Shown here: positions 54,934 through 64,000 of the stretch, piece by piece | How positions within the stretch are numbered: position 1 is the first letter of the stretch | Layout: each line of letters starts with the position of its first letter | The notes under the pieces: model-generated | What the model was told of the DNA's origin: nothing | Seen by the model: only the letters and a program-made list of their open reading frames with translations | Databases searched by the model: none | DNA from: an uncultured Prevotella sp. | GTDB lineage: Bacteria; Bacteroidota; Bacteroidia; Bacteroidales; Bacteroidaceae | DNA: 64,000 bases | Direction: 5' to 3' | Assembly: GCA_937907705.1 (NCBI GenBank) | Contig: CALCVP010000079.1 | Location: 1 to 64,000, forward strand | Translations under genes and position numbers: made by a program

Positions 54934-54958
54934 GATTACATAGAAATTGCTATCTTTG
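54928..54958 (+). promoter_or_regulatory. Promoter of the LacI-type regulator gene
   Basis: TTTG (54928-54931), exactly 19 bases, TATCTTTG (54951-54958): full Bacteroidetes consensus. The leader to the ATG at 55113 is about 145 bases. Confidence 0.85.
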
Positions 54959-55112
54959 TAGAAATATGCATTTACATGTATGCTGTAAAAGCAACATTTA
55001 ACCACCATGTAAAAGCATGCATATATCAACTATTCTGAAAAACGCAAATTGCGGAGAGACCTTGTGGAAAGTTTTCTTACGCGATAAAAACTAACATTAT
55101 TTCAGCAACAAG

Positions 55113-56129
55113 ATGAAACAACGTAGAACTTCGCTAAAAGAAATGGCAGAACTGCTTGGGGTAAGCATAGCAACCGTTTCAAGAGCATTACGAAACTCTC
55201 ATGAAGTGGGTGATGACATGAAACTAAAGGTACAGGATCTGGCCAAGAAACTGAATTACAGGCCTAATCCTTTTGCCCAAAGCCTAAGAAGAGAGAAGCC
55301 ACGTGTAATAGGCGTAGTGGTGCCAAATCTTGTTACCCATTATTATGCCGCAGTGCTGGACGGTATAGAAGATTATGCCTCTAAAGCAGGCTATGCAGTG
55401 ATAGCTGCCAACAGCCATGAAGACCATGAACGCGAAGAGAAAGCCATTGACAACTTTGTGGGAATGTATGTAGAAGGCATTATTGCCTGTCTGGCACAAG
55501 ATACGGTAGACTATTCTCACTTTGAGGAAATCCATAACATGGGGTTGCCTTTAGTGTTTTTTGCCCGTACTTGCCTACCCGATTTATTTTCATCAGTAGT
55601 GTCTAACGGCGACGTGGCTGCCATGGCAGCCACGCTCCATTTGATAGATACAGGCAGCAAGCGTATAGCCTTTGTGGGCGGTCCTAACCATATTGATATG
55701 GTAAAAAGACGCAAACACGGCTACTTGGAAGCACTGAGAGAACGCCGCATAGGCATAGACCGCTCCATTGTTATCAACGGAAATATAGATTATGACAAAG
55801 CGCGTGAGGCCACCATCAATATGCTAAAGCGTGATGACAGACCCGATGCTATTCTTGCGTTCAACGATATTCTTACTTATGCCGCCTTTGACGCCATCAA
55901 GACATTGGGGCTGCGTATACCCGAAGATGTTGCTATCATAGGATTCTCTGAGACAGAATCGTCGCTCTTTGTTACGCCAAAGTTATCGGTTATATCAGAC
56001 CAAGCCCATTTGACTGGCGAGAAAGCATGTGAATTGTTGCTCAAAAACATTGGCGGAGACAAGCATATATATAAGGAGGTAGTACCCATGTCGCTCAATA
56101 TTCGCGAAAGCTCCGCCAAGTATCAATAG
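55113..56129 (+). CDS. LacI-family transcriptional regulator
   Basis: 338 residues, cytoplasmic. The helix-turn-helix is SLKEMAELLGVSIATVSRAL at about 7-26, followed by the hinge helix NPFAQSLRR. The sugar-binding domain starts at about 63 (VIGVVVPNLVTHYYAAVLDG) and has LAFNDILTYAAFDAIKTLGL and IPEDVAIIGFSETE. It probably binds a sugar or sugar phosphate released by PUL enzymes and acts on its own operator at 54920. No second copy of that operator was noticed in other intergenic gaps of the window, so it may control genes elsewhere. Confidence 0.93.
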   Translation: MKQRRTSLKEMAELLGVSIATVSRALRNSHEVGDDMKLKVQDLAKKLNYRPNPFAQSLRREKPRVIGVVVPNLVTHYYAAVLDGIEDYASKAGYAVIAANSHEDHEREEKAIDNFVGMYVEGIIACLAQDTVDYSHFEEIHNMGLPLVFFARTCLPDLFSSVVSNGDVAAMAATLHLIDTGSKRIAFVGGPNHIDMVKRRKHGYLEALRERRIGIDRSIVINGNIDYDKAREATINMLKRDDRPDAILAFNDILTYAAFDAIKTLGLRIPEDVAIIGFSETESSLFVTPKLSVISDQAHLTGEKACELLLKNIGGDKHIYKEVVPMSLNIRESSAKYQ

Positions 56130-56165
56130 CTCTTTATAACAACAGATATACTCTTTTATCGCATA

Positions 56166-56216
56166 AAAATCCCTTGGTTGCACTGCGTTTATAGTGCAAC
56201 CAAGGGATTTTCTTTT
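56166..56216. terminator. Bidirectional terminator between the LacI-type gene and tamL
   Basis: A perfect 19-bp stem (56166-56184 with 56193-56211) with an 8-base loop, A-rich on one side and T-rich on the other, 37 bases after the LacI-type stop and immediately after the converging tamL stop. Confidence 0.9.
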
Positions 56217-58563
56217 AGAAAGGATACCCCACAGCGAAGTGCAGTGCTTGTCCATTCTTAAACTTCGGAATGTTAAAGTAGCCACTCTTGCCCGTTTCAT
56301 AAGGTACATGGAGACCGATGCCCCAGTCGACTCTGATAACCAAGAACTCAAGATCATAACGCAAACCGACACCAATTCCCAACGCCATCTCTTTGGGCAC
56401 ATTCTGCAATTTGAACTGTGCGCCAGGCCGGTAGCTGTCATTTCTTACGGACCAAACGTTGCCCGCATCCAAAAAGGCGGCTCCATACAGATTGTCAAAC
56501 ATGTTGAAACGATACTCAAGATTAAGCTGAAGCTTGATATCGCCAGTTTGGTCAAGATACGAATGCCGCGTTTCCGTAGTGTAAGAGCCTGGACCCAAGC
56601 TTCTGACAGAGAAGGCACGCACACTATTGGCACCGCCAACATAGAATTGTTCGCTGTAAGGCACACTGCGGCTGTTGCCATAACTGTAGGCGATACCGCC
56701 ATTGACATGGGCCACAAGCTGAGCTTTCTGCCCTGTTTGCCATATTTTGGTAAAGTCTGTTTCTAACTTGATAAACTGTGCATAAGGGTTTTGAAAGAGC
56801 TGTTTGCCCACAGTGCCCCATTTTTTGCCAGCCGCCATGTTGACAAGAGACAACACATTACCCGACTCTGTCAGTGTGGTAGACCACACTATAGGATTAC
56901 GGTGCTTGGTAACACTGCTGTAAGTAAACGAGTATCTCATCTTAGGTATAAACACATTTTGCATAGATGCCTCCAGATAAGGATTGGCATTGACGATAGA
57001 ATCAAACCTTTCTGTGGTATAGTTAAGCTTCTGATATTGCAGCGTCAGCGGACTAAATTCATGACGTTGCGTCAATGTGCGTTGCCATTTATAGGTCCAC
57101 TCACCACTCACAGTGTGCATCTTGAAGTAACTTGGGCGTTTTAGCACATTAGAAGACACCTTGGCATAGGTAGACGGAGTGGTCTGATACAGGCGCCGCT
57201 TCAGAAAAGGGACGAGCAATCGCGGAAATTCTATCGAAGCATCAGCACCATATTCATAAGAGTTTAAATCAGAAGATTTGCCTCTGACATCACCTCCCTT
57301 TTGCCATTCGTAAGATCCGTGCAGATTAATATCAATCTTCTCGCCTCCTCTGAAAGCATTACGCTTGGTAAAACCTACTACCAATTCAGGTCCCGTTCGG
57401 CCGTTAATCTTGTTGGTATAATTGGTTTCTACATAAAAATCATAAGGCTTGCCAAAGGTGCAGGTAAGGTTTAAGTCAAGTGTATCACACATAGCAGTGG
57501 TGTCTCTGGGCGTAAAACCAAACTCGATAGAGTTAAACAGTCCTGAACTATTGAGCTTATTGGCCGATTCCAAGTACTTGCCATAATTAAACATTTGCCG
57601 TGGCCACAACTTCAAGTCGCGCAAGATGACACGCGCCCTGATAGGTGGCTTGCGGCCATTGAAATGCAAATGCAGCGCTCGATAAACAATAGAGTCGCGT
57701 AAAGGCTCCATATATTGCTTTCTAATATTCATGTTCAAGTTGCCTATATACCACTTGTGCTTGGCAGCATTGCCAATATTGTCTGCCATCTGCAAACGCA
57801 GATGTACTTTTCCAGCTACGGCAAATGTATCGGCAAGATACGAAGCGTAACTTGACTGATAGTAATAATAACCATTGTTTTTAAAGAGCTTGGCCAATCG
57901 CTCACGCTCTGCATCCATCGTGGCTGCATCAAAAGGCGACCCGCTCTTTATCAAAGCAGCACCTTTATTGGCTTGAATTATACTGTCAATATCAGAAGGA
58001 AAGTTGACATAATGCAGTGTATCAATCGTGTAAAGGTGGCCCATGTTTACAGTGTATTCAACCTTTACTTTCTTTGGATTCTTTTGTTTAATCAGCTTAT
58101 ATTCCACACTGCTGTTCAAGTATCCATGGTTGCGCAATACCGATTGTGCCACAGAAGCTCTTAGCTGTGGGTTCACATTGCTCATCAGCACAGGAGCTTT
58201 GCCAAATGTCTTGGTTATCCAAGCAGATATTTTTCCGTCAGATCCGGCAAAAGCATTATAAATCCACAGACGATAAGGAAAAGGCGTGCGATAATAAGAA
58301 CTGCCAAACAGCGCACCGTTAGGAGCTGTGGCAAGGGCCGCTTCTACCTCTTCGCTGGTAGTAGTAAACTGCTTGTTTTTCTCGTAATTGGTATAATTTA
58401 TTTTTTTCAGACCAACAAACAACTGGTCGTCATCAGGCACACTGCTGGTGGTTGAGCAAGATGCAAGCATCCATATTCCTAAAAGAAGAAATACGAATGG
58501 CACTTTTTGCCACCCTTGTTGAATAACATGAGCCATGGTGTGCAGTGTTGATTGTTTTCTCAT
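56215..58563 (-). CDS. tamL: TamL, lipoprotein-type BamA/TamA family outer-membrane barrel
   Basis: 782 residues. LLGIWMLASC (lipobox cysteine near residue 36) makes it lipid-anchored, the feature that separates Bacteroidetes TamL from TamA. POTRA-like domains cover about 45-370 and a 16-strand barrel about 400-782, with final residues AVGYPF ending in phenylalanine. GGANSVRAFSVRSLGPGSY is the VRGF/Y-type loop-6 signature of the Omp85 family. It helps insert outer-membrane proteins, with TamB spanning the periplasm. The tamB gene is 29 bases upstream on the same strand. Confidence 0.9.
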   Translation of the reverse strand: MRKQSTLHTMAHVIQQGWQKVPFVFLLLGIWMLASCSTTSSVPDDDQLFVGLKKINYTNYEKNKQFTTTSEEVEAALATAPNGALFGSSYYRTPFPYRLWIYNAFAGSDGKISAWITKTFGKAPVLMSNVNPQLRASVAQSVLRNHGYLNSSVEYKLIKQKNPKKVKVEYTVNMGHLYTIDTLHYVNFPSDIDSIIQANKGAALIKSGSPFDAATMDAERERLAKLFKNNGYYYYQSSYASYLADTFAVAGKVHLRLQMADNIGNAAKHKWYIGNLNMNIRKQYMEPLRDSIVYRALHLHFNGRKPPIRARVILRDLKLWPRQMFNYGKYLESANKLNSSGLFNSIEFGFTPRDTTAMCDTLDLNLTCTFGKPYDFYVETNYTNKINGRTGPELVVGFTKRNAFRGGEKIDINLHGSYEWQKGGDVRGKSSDLNSYEYGADASIEFPRLLVPFLKRRLYQTTPSTYAKVSSNVLKRPSYFKMHTVSGEWTYKWQRTLTQRHEFSPLTLQYQKLNYTTERFDSIVNANPYLEASMQNVFIPKMRYSFTYSSVTKHRNPIVWSTTLTESGNVLSLVNMAAGKKWGTVGKQLFQNPYAQFIKLETDFTKIWQTGQKAQLVAHVNGGIAYSYGNSRSVPYSEQFYVGGANSVRAFSVRSLGPGSYTTETRHSYLDQTGDIKLQLNLEYRFNMFDNLYGAAFLDAGNVWSVRNDSYRPGAQFKLQNVPKEMALGIGVGLRYDLEFLVIRVDWGIGLHVPYETGKSGYFNIPKFKNGQALHFAVGYPF

Positions 58564-58592
58564 TTGTCGTGATTGTTACTTCTGTTAGTGCA

Positions 58593-61500
58593 CTATTTTG
58601 CAGCGTCTTTACTCTTTTGAACAGTAGAGTCTGTAGGAACAGCAGCATTGTTCTTTGTTTTCTTAAAGCTGAAGATATCTTTAAAGTGTTGTAAACTGCG
58701 GCGCCATATCAGGCCAACGCCAAACTCTCTGGTCGTACCTTCTAACCAATCGTAGGCATTATTGTCATAAAACAGCTTTACATACTTCTCCGATGAACTG
58801 CCCAAACGGTACTCAAAAGTTACATTATCAAAGAAGCTTTCATTTTGATTGGTTACATCAGCACCCGTAGACACCTTTCCTCCTACAACAATACGCAGTC
58901 TATTATTCCAGAAACGCTTTGCAAACTTGAATGAATAATCCGTATGCGTGTTGCCACTGGCATCTGTTGAGTTGTCAAGGCCAAAGCTCAAGTCGAGCGT
59001 TTTAAGTGCAGTGCCCGTAATATTGTTGATTTCGCTTTGCAAGAAAGAGCTCAATGCATTGTTCATAGAGAAGCCACTGGTGTTGCCATCTGCCAAATAC
59101 ATACCAGTAGTAAGCATCGTAACCGCCAACTTACCCCGCTGACCTGCACCCATAGCTTGCAACTCATTATGAATCGACATGTCTTCTGGTGCATCCAAGG
59201 TAAACTCCAAGCCCATGTCAGAAAGGGTCTTTGTGATGATTACGCCACAGTCAAACTCTACCGTACGGCCTTGTCCACTGCTGCCTTGCGACACAGTAGC
59301 TTTGGTACGTTCGGTAGCGGTAATGTTGAGTTTCGGGTTCATCGGATCGCCAGTAAACTCTATATAGCTGCCATCTTGTATCGTAAATGTTTTCAAAGGT
59401 ATAACAGGCAGAGAGTATTTCATTTCTCCATTGTCGAGCGTATACTTGCCTGTCAAACTTAACTCATCGGCAGCATTGTATCTCATTCGCAAGTTTCCAC
59501 CTCCTATCAGGTCTATATAGTTGGAATGAGAGTCATTTAAATAGCATATAATATGTGCTCCTTGGTCAATATTTAGGCTCAAATCCATGTTGAAGCCTGA
59601 TATAGGTTCGTGTTTAACAACAGTGTTGGCAGTATCTGCAAAACTGGTAAACTTAACCAATTCGTCCATCTGGTTATCTGTGGTAAGTGGCGAATCGCGC
59701 AATATATATGCCATATCTGTAGATCCTAACACATTGATTCTACCTTGCATATTCAGGTTATTGACAGGACCGTTGATACGTGCCAAAAAGTCAACATACG
59801 CCTTTCCGTAAGCCACACTATGACTGTTCTCCTTGGCATTAATCAGCTGAAAGTCATTAGCCATCATGCTCATATTCAGCTGCATGTTGTCTGTATGTGA
59901 GAAATCAAGGTCGCCGTTCACCTTTAATTTATTGGAGTTGTTGGCGGCCAGATTGAAGTTTTCAAACAACAGATGACTTCCAACAATGCGCAAAGGACCT
60001 TTATCCGCCTTCAAACTGATGCCATATTGTGCACTTTTCATATAGCAAGAGTCCAATGTCAGTTCACCGTTGGCATCAGGTCTGCTCAAAGGCCCCTTTA
60101 CACTCAGTGTTCCATCTGCATAACCCGTAAAAGCCAAGATACCATCCGGCATGAAACCATTGAACAGTCGCAATGGAGTATGCTCCAAAGTCAATGTAGC
60201 ATCCAAGTTACCTTGGCCTTCAGAGTTATAATTACCTGTAATATTAGCCACCTTATCATCGTTGCACATTAGCATGCCGTCTACATAATGCGTACCGTCA
60301 GCCTGTGGCATATAAACAAATTCGGTGCTTATATTTCCCATTTTTACACCTTCATATACCATATTGTCAATAGACAATGATGATGAAACAGACATCTCTT
60401 CCGGCTTCTGTATAAGGTGGAAGTCGCCGTTCATAGTGCCTTTAATATCTGGCATATATGGTATAACCGACAAAATCTTCTCTAACTCAAACCGGTTGAG
60501 TGCGACTGTAAGATTCTGGAAGGCTACATCGTCATCATCATCGGTATATACATGCACACCCATTCCGTCATCAGCTTTCAGCTTCAAATCAGCAGAGATG
60601 CGCTTGTTAGACTTCATGTAGATATAGTTATCCTTGTTTACCTCAAACTTCTTGTAGCCTAAAATAGGGTCATCGTCAAGCAAATGCAGTTTAAAACCAT
60701 CTTCCTCAAGAGAGGCTTCCATACCCAATTTCAATCCAAGCACATTCTTGGCATCATAGAATTGAACATTCATTCCTGAGCCTTTTTCAAACACATAGCC
60801 GTCAATCAGTGCGTTAAACACATATTGAGGGTTCGTTTTTCCATTGCGCACCTGCGCGTCATAGGTGCAGTGCGTAGAGTCAGAAGCCACATTAAAGCGT
60901 ATTGTATCCAGTCTGATAGATGCGTTTTGAAGGGCTATCAACTCTACATCACCATTCAGACCACTGCGTGGTGAGGAGGTCATATCAATGGTAGCCTCTT
61001 TAAAGGTGTAGCCTTGGCGTGCCAAGAAACGACTGAACGGGTTTTCTTTTCCTGTGGCAAGATTAAGTTGAGCCAACGGAAGCTGCCTGTGTAATTCCAC
61101 AATATCAATATGCTTGTTTTTGAGTTCGCAAATCAATTCGTTTACAAAGTGTTGGCTCTTTGCCATTACTTTCTTGTAGCCCCCACTACCATTAAAGAGC
61201 AAGTGGAAATCTCCACAGCGTGCAGCCACATGTGTTGTGTCAGCCCTTGAATAGAGTTCCATGGTAAGATTATCCGGATGATACACCTTGCCTGTGTCAA
61301 TGATGGCAATATCTTTTACAATACCATTAACAGCTATGCTTGTTTTCAAATCAGTTTCCAAATCCACTTGGCCTGTAAGTGCCGTACTTAAAGGTGCTTT
61401 AGCTATATGCATCTGCTGCCAATCGGCATGTTCCACATCGGCTAATAGCGAAGCTTTCAGCAACTTTCTGTTGAGCAATGCATTGATGGTAACCATACCT

Positions 61501-63215
61501 TTCAGCAGCGGATTGTTACTCGTCATGCTCATGTTGGCTTTTCCCTGACCAATATGAGCAGCCAACTCCATACCATTCAGGTTGTATTTGTCAAAACTAA
61601 AGTGGCTGACAGCAGCTTTGGCTTCCAACCGCATAGAAGGAGACAGCAGATTAGTGCCTGCTCCATTGAGGGCTATATATCCAGAGAAGTCGCCCAATCC
61701 ATTGTCAGGAACGAATTGATTGAGCTTCAGGTTTTGGGCTTCCATATTAGCTTTGTAAACCATTTTAGCCACATTAATATGTGCGTCAGCTTTTAGCTTT
61801 CCCCCTCCTTGTGTAGCCAGCAGATGTGCATCATACTGCTTGCCATTCACTTTTACATTGCCTTTTATCCCTATTCCCTGTGGTATTCTCACCGAAGAGC
61901 CTGCCAATAAGGCGTTTACAAAGTCCAAACGATAAGTTTTGACATTCATGTCAATGTCAGCTTTCAGCTTATTCATATTGTTCAGGCGTGCTGCATAACC
62001 TTTAGCCGTGAGTTTAAAGGCGGTAGGCAAGTTAACCACCAAACCCGCAAAGCGTGCCATCTTCATGTTTCCCGTGAGCACGGTTTCCACTGTCAACGGT
62101 CTATTAGGCCACTTGCGTATGAATGAGGTAGGCATACCTCCCAACAGTTTCATGATGTCTTGCTTGCCAATACTGGCATTAGCTGTCAGATGCAGTTTGC
62201 CCGGTGCGGTTTCGTCCATGACGTTTAGGTCCATGGCAACATGGGCAGCCAACTGTGAGTTAGGGGTATAAAGTTTCAGATTAGGTAGCCATATCTTTGT
62301 AGAATCAAGACTGATACGGCTGGAAAGACTGTCTATGCTGATACCGCTTTTCTCTTTAAAACTACACTTTCGCAAGTTCATACTGAGTTTAGGCTGGCAA
62401 AACTGAAACGAGTCAATGCCTACTGTCACCTGCTTAAGAGCAATATGGTTCACATCCAGCCCTTTTGTATGTACTTTAAAGTTATTGTCATAAGCTATAC
62501 AACCCTCTGTCCAGTCCAGTTGCTTCAGCTTGTAAAGATTCTTATAAAGGTCAAAGAAGCCCCCACGTGCGTTGAAATTACCCAATGTTGCCGCTACTTG
62601 CAGCGTATCACCAGGCATGTGTACTGTAACATTTGCACGTGCTATATTGAGCTTGTCTACCTTTATTTTCCAGTAAGTAGGTGTCTTTGTCGTGTCAGGA
62701 GGCACAGTATCACTCAATTCTACATTGACACGGGCATCCTTGAGCAATGCGTTGTTTACATTGACCAGTTGTTTTCCCCAGTCAATGGCATCGCTTTTTA
62801 CATAGAGTCTGCCCACATTTCCCTTGATGCGGGCTTCATGTACAAAGTTGGTTGTATTGAGCTTCAGTTGGTTAAAGTCAAGTTTGTTCACCACCACACG
62901 TTGCTTCAGCAGTGGCAACAGCTGTATATTTACCACCAGTCTCTTCACATCTGCCACAGTATCTTTTACTTGTGGCATGGAGTCATTGGGCTGTATCATC
63001 TTAAAGTGCTCTACACTGAGGTCGAGCGGAAAGGCCAATGACACATGTCCCACGCTGATGTCTAATCCTGTTTTCTCAGAGGCTACGGATGCAACTTGCC
63101 GTACCATCCAGTTCTGTATAGGTGGTATATATAGCAAAATGGCAAGAATAATGAACAGAAGTATCGGTGTCAGCAAGATACCAATACCCCATTTAGCCGT
63201 CTTTTTAATATTCAC
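58593..63215 (-). CDS. tamB: TamB-like translocation/assembly module protein (DUF490)
   Basis: 1540 residues. One N-terminal membrane helix (about 9-30, ILLTPILLFIILAILLYIP) anchors it in the inner membrane. A long beta-rich groove with AsmA-like repeats forms the middle. The C-terminal DUF490/TamB domain (about 1180-1500) holds FDCGVIITKTLSDMGLEFTL and GDPMNPKLNITATERT. TamB-type proteins form a bridge across the periplasm, for outer-membrane protein assembly and probably phospholipid transfer. It heads a two-gene operon with tamL. A weak -7-like TTACTTTG lies about 50 bases upstream. Confidence 0.92.
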   Translation of the reverse strand: MNIKKTAKWGIGILLTPILLFIILAILLYIPPIQNWMVRQVASVASEKTGLDISVGHVSLAFPLDLSVEHFKMIQPNDSMPQVKDTVADVKRLVVNIQLLPLLKQRVVVNKLDFNQLKLNTTNFVHEARIKGNVGRLYVKSDAIDWGKQLVNVNNALLKDARVNVELSDTVPPDTTKTPTYWKIKVDKLNIARANVTVHMPGDTLQVAATLGNFNARGGFFDLYKNLYKLKQLDWTEGCIAYDNNFKVHTKGLDVNHIALKQVTVGIDSFQFCQPKLSMNLRKCSFKEKSGISIDSLSSRISLDSTKIWLPNLKLYTPNSQLAAHVAMDLNVMDETAPGKLHLTANASIGKQDIMKLLGGMPTSFIRKWPNRPLTVETVLTGNMKMARFAGLVVNLPTAFKLTAKGYAARLNNMNKLKADIDMNVKTYRLDFVNALLAGSSVRIPQGIGIKGNVKVNGKQYDAHLLATQGGGKLKADAHINVAKMVYKANMEAQNLKLNQFVPDNGLGDFSGYIALNGAGTNLLSPSMRLEAKAAVSHFSFDKYNLNGMELAAHIGQGKANMSMTSNNPLLKGMVTINALLNRKLLKASLLADVEHADWQQMHIAKAPLSTALTGQVDLETDLKTSIAVNGIVKDIAIIDTGKVYHPDNLTMELYSRADTTHVAARCGDFHLLFNGSGGYKKVMAKSQHFVNELICELKNKHIDIVELHRQLPLAQLNLATGKENPFSRFLARQGYTFKEATIDMTSSPRSGLNGDVELIALQNASIRLDTIRFNVASDSTHCTYDAQVRNGKTNPQYVFNALIDGYVFEKGSGMNVQFYDAKNVLGLKLGMEASLEEDGFKLHLLDDDPILGYKKFEVNKDNYIYMKSNKRISADLKLKADDGMGVHVYTDDDDDVAFQNLTVALNRFELEKILSVIPYMPDIKGTMNGDFHLIQKPEEMSVSSSLSIDNMVYEGVKMGNISTEFVYMPQADGTHYVDGMLMCNDDKVANITGNYNSEGQGNLDATLTLEHTPLRLFNGFMPDGILAFTGYADGTLSVKGPLSRPDANGELTLDSCYMKSAQYGISLKADKGPLRIVGSHLLFENFNLAANNSNKLKVNGDLDFSHTDNMQLNMSMMANDFQLINAKENSHSVAYGKAYVDFLARINGPVNNLNMQGRINVLGSTDMAYILRDSPLTTDNQMDELVKFTSFADTANTVVKHEPISGFNMDLSLNIDQGAHIICYLNDSHSNYIDLIGGGNLRMRYNAADELSLTGKYTLDNGEMKYSLPVIPLKTFTIQDGSYIEFTGDPMNPKLNITATERTKATVSQGSSGQGRTVEFDCGVIITKTLSDMGLEFTLDAPEDMSIHNELQAMGAGQRGKLAVTMLTTGMYLADGNTSGFSMNNALSSFLQSEINNITGTALKTLDLSFGLDNSTDASGNTHTDYSFKFAKRFWNNRLRIVVGGKVSTGADVTNQNESFFDNVTFEYRLGSSSEKYVKLFYDNNAYDWLEGTTREFGVGLIWRRSLQHFKDIFSFKKTKNNAAVPTDSTVQKSKDAAK

Positions 63216-63419
63216 AGTAATATTTAGTATAAGAAATCAGTTGAACAATAGATATCTATATTGCAAAGTAAGCAAATATTTTGGAGAAAAAGAAACAAAT
63301 TATACATAAACTTTAAAAGTGCCATTCATTTACTTCTGCCACAGCATCTTAATGAATTTTTCTACTGAATGCACAGCCTCAACATGCCAACGGTATGAGT
63401 GATCCGCCCATATAGCAAT

Positions 63420-63451
63420 GCGCCCCACTTGGGTATGTCCAAGTGGGGCGC
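63420..63451 (-). terminator. Strong hairpin below the head-GIN gene
   Basis: A perfect 13-bp GC-rich stem (63420-63432 with 63439-63451), 23 bases beyond the stop of the minus-strand gene. The T-tract is weak (ATTGCTATAT). Confidence 0.55.
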
Positions 63452-63473
63452 AGAAAAAGTATGTTGTGACAGC

Positions 63474-64000
63474 TTAGTTGATAACTATATCGCCTGAACC
63501 TGCTACATTATCATCATGATGGTTGACGATACCTGTAATGCTGATGTCGCCCGAACCGGCTATTTTATTGGTAGCCTTATTGATTTTCGCATTTTCCACT
63601 TCAATGTCTCCTGAGCCGGATATGCTGAAGAAAGATGTGTCTGTAACTAACTTCTTCAGATCTATATCGCCCGAACCGGCTATCTTTGCAGTAATATTGT
63701 TGCAGATAAGATTATTGATATCAATGTTTCCAGAGCCTGTAATCAGCAATTTTATACTGCTGGTGTCTATCTTCTTTTCACACTCAAACTCGCCAGATCC
63801 GATGATGCTTACAGCCAAGAGATTTGGTGCAGTAACATAGATGTCTACATCATCACTGTCGCTCCAGAAGTTGCCATATCCTTTAGATTTGGCTTTCACA
63901 TACAGAGTCTTGCCCACTACTTGAACAGACAGCCGCTCCCTGCTTTTTGCTGTACCTCTTACAGACACGGAAATCTTGTCGCCTTGTGTAAAATGTACAT
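63474..64000 (-). CDS. Head-GIN domain (DUF2807) protein, 5' end outside the window
   Basis: At least 175 residues; the frame stays open to the window edge (HFTQGDKISVSVRGT), so the N-terminus, presumably with a signal peptide, is missing. Repeated GSG(D/N/E) turns (IIGSGEFE, ITGSGNIDI, IAGSGDIDL, ISGSGDIEV, IAGSGDISI, VAGSGDIVI) spaced about 18-25 residues apart mark the parallel beta-helix of the head-GIN/DUF2807 family. These are exported or surface proteins of unknown role. It ends in DIVIN and is followed by a hairpin. Confidence 0.88.
   Translation of the reverse strand, partial: VHFTQGDKISVSVRGTAKSRERLSVQVVGKTLYVKAKSKGYGNFWSDSDDVDIYVTAPNLLAVSIIGSGEFECEKKIDTSSIKLLITGSGNIDINNLICNNITAKIAGSGDIDLKKLVTDTSFFSISGSGDIEVENAKINKATNKIAGSGDISITGIVNHHDDNVAGSGDIVIN

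Overview
The window looks like chromosome from a Bacteroidales bacterium, most likely Prevotella-like. The evidence is a SusC/SusD pair, two hybrid two-component sensor-regulators, C-terminal tails resembling type IX secretion (T9SS) sorting signals, a TamL/TamB pair, and several promoters fitting the Bacteroidetes pattern TTTG-N19-TAnnTTTG. No rRNA, tRNA or CRISPR array was seen.

Region 1 (107-16268, + strand) is a glycan-use cluster without SusC/SusD. It holds a VCBS-repeat secreted protein, a GH-D-clan alpha-galactosidase-like enzyme (both with T9SS-type tails), a hybrid two-component system (HTCS), a GH2 exo-enzyme, a sialate-O-acetylesterase-type SGNH esterase and a GH36 alpha-galactosidase. 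The enzyme set would suit an acetylated, alpha-galactosylated polymer such as galacto(gluco)mannan; that substrate is inference.

Region 2 (16269-28970) is mixed. It has a decayed IS4-type transposase remnant, pyruvate:ferredoxin oxidoreductase (nifJ), an AAA/DUF4143 ATPase, a Cof-type HAD phosphatase, a two-gene helicase/methyltransferase cassette with no visible nuclease, and an orphan ATP-grasp-like protein.

Region 3 (29510-56129) is a polysaccharide utilisation locus (PUL), probably for pectin or arabinogalactan. The minus-strand arm runs from an HTCS and an ECF sigma factor through a heparinase-like protein, GH97, an alpha/beta-hydrolase, a GH43-like/GH51 fusion, GH127, DUF4861 and GH88. 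The plus-strand arm has SusC, SusD, a GH28-like beta-helix enzyme and a LacI-type regulator with a likely self-operator. This PUL appears to be decaying. The GH51 fusion carries a nonsense codon, a one-base deletion and a large internal deletion. The heparinase-like gene is frameshifted, GH127 has an in-frame TAG 32 codons before its natural end, the SusC signal peptide may be frameshifted, and the HTCS H-box has lost its conserved proline.

Region 4 (56215-64000, minus strand) holds tamL and tamB for outer-membrane assembly, and a partial head-GIN (DUF2807) protein running off the end.

The most unusual non-coding signal is a gapless direct repeat of about 415 bp, offset by exactly 18,060 bp (28972-29386 and 47032-47446), bracketing the minus-strand arm. 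One copy forms the SusC upstream/leader region. The other stands alone and ends at a strong terminator, so it could make a small RNA resembling the SusC leader.
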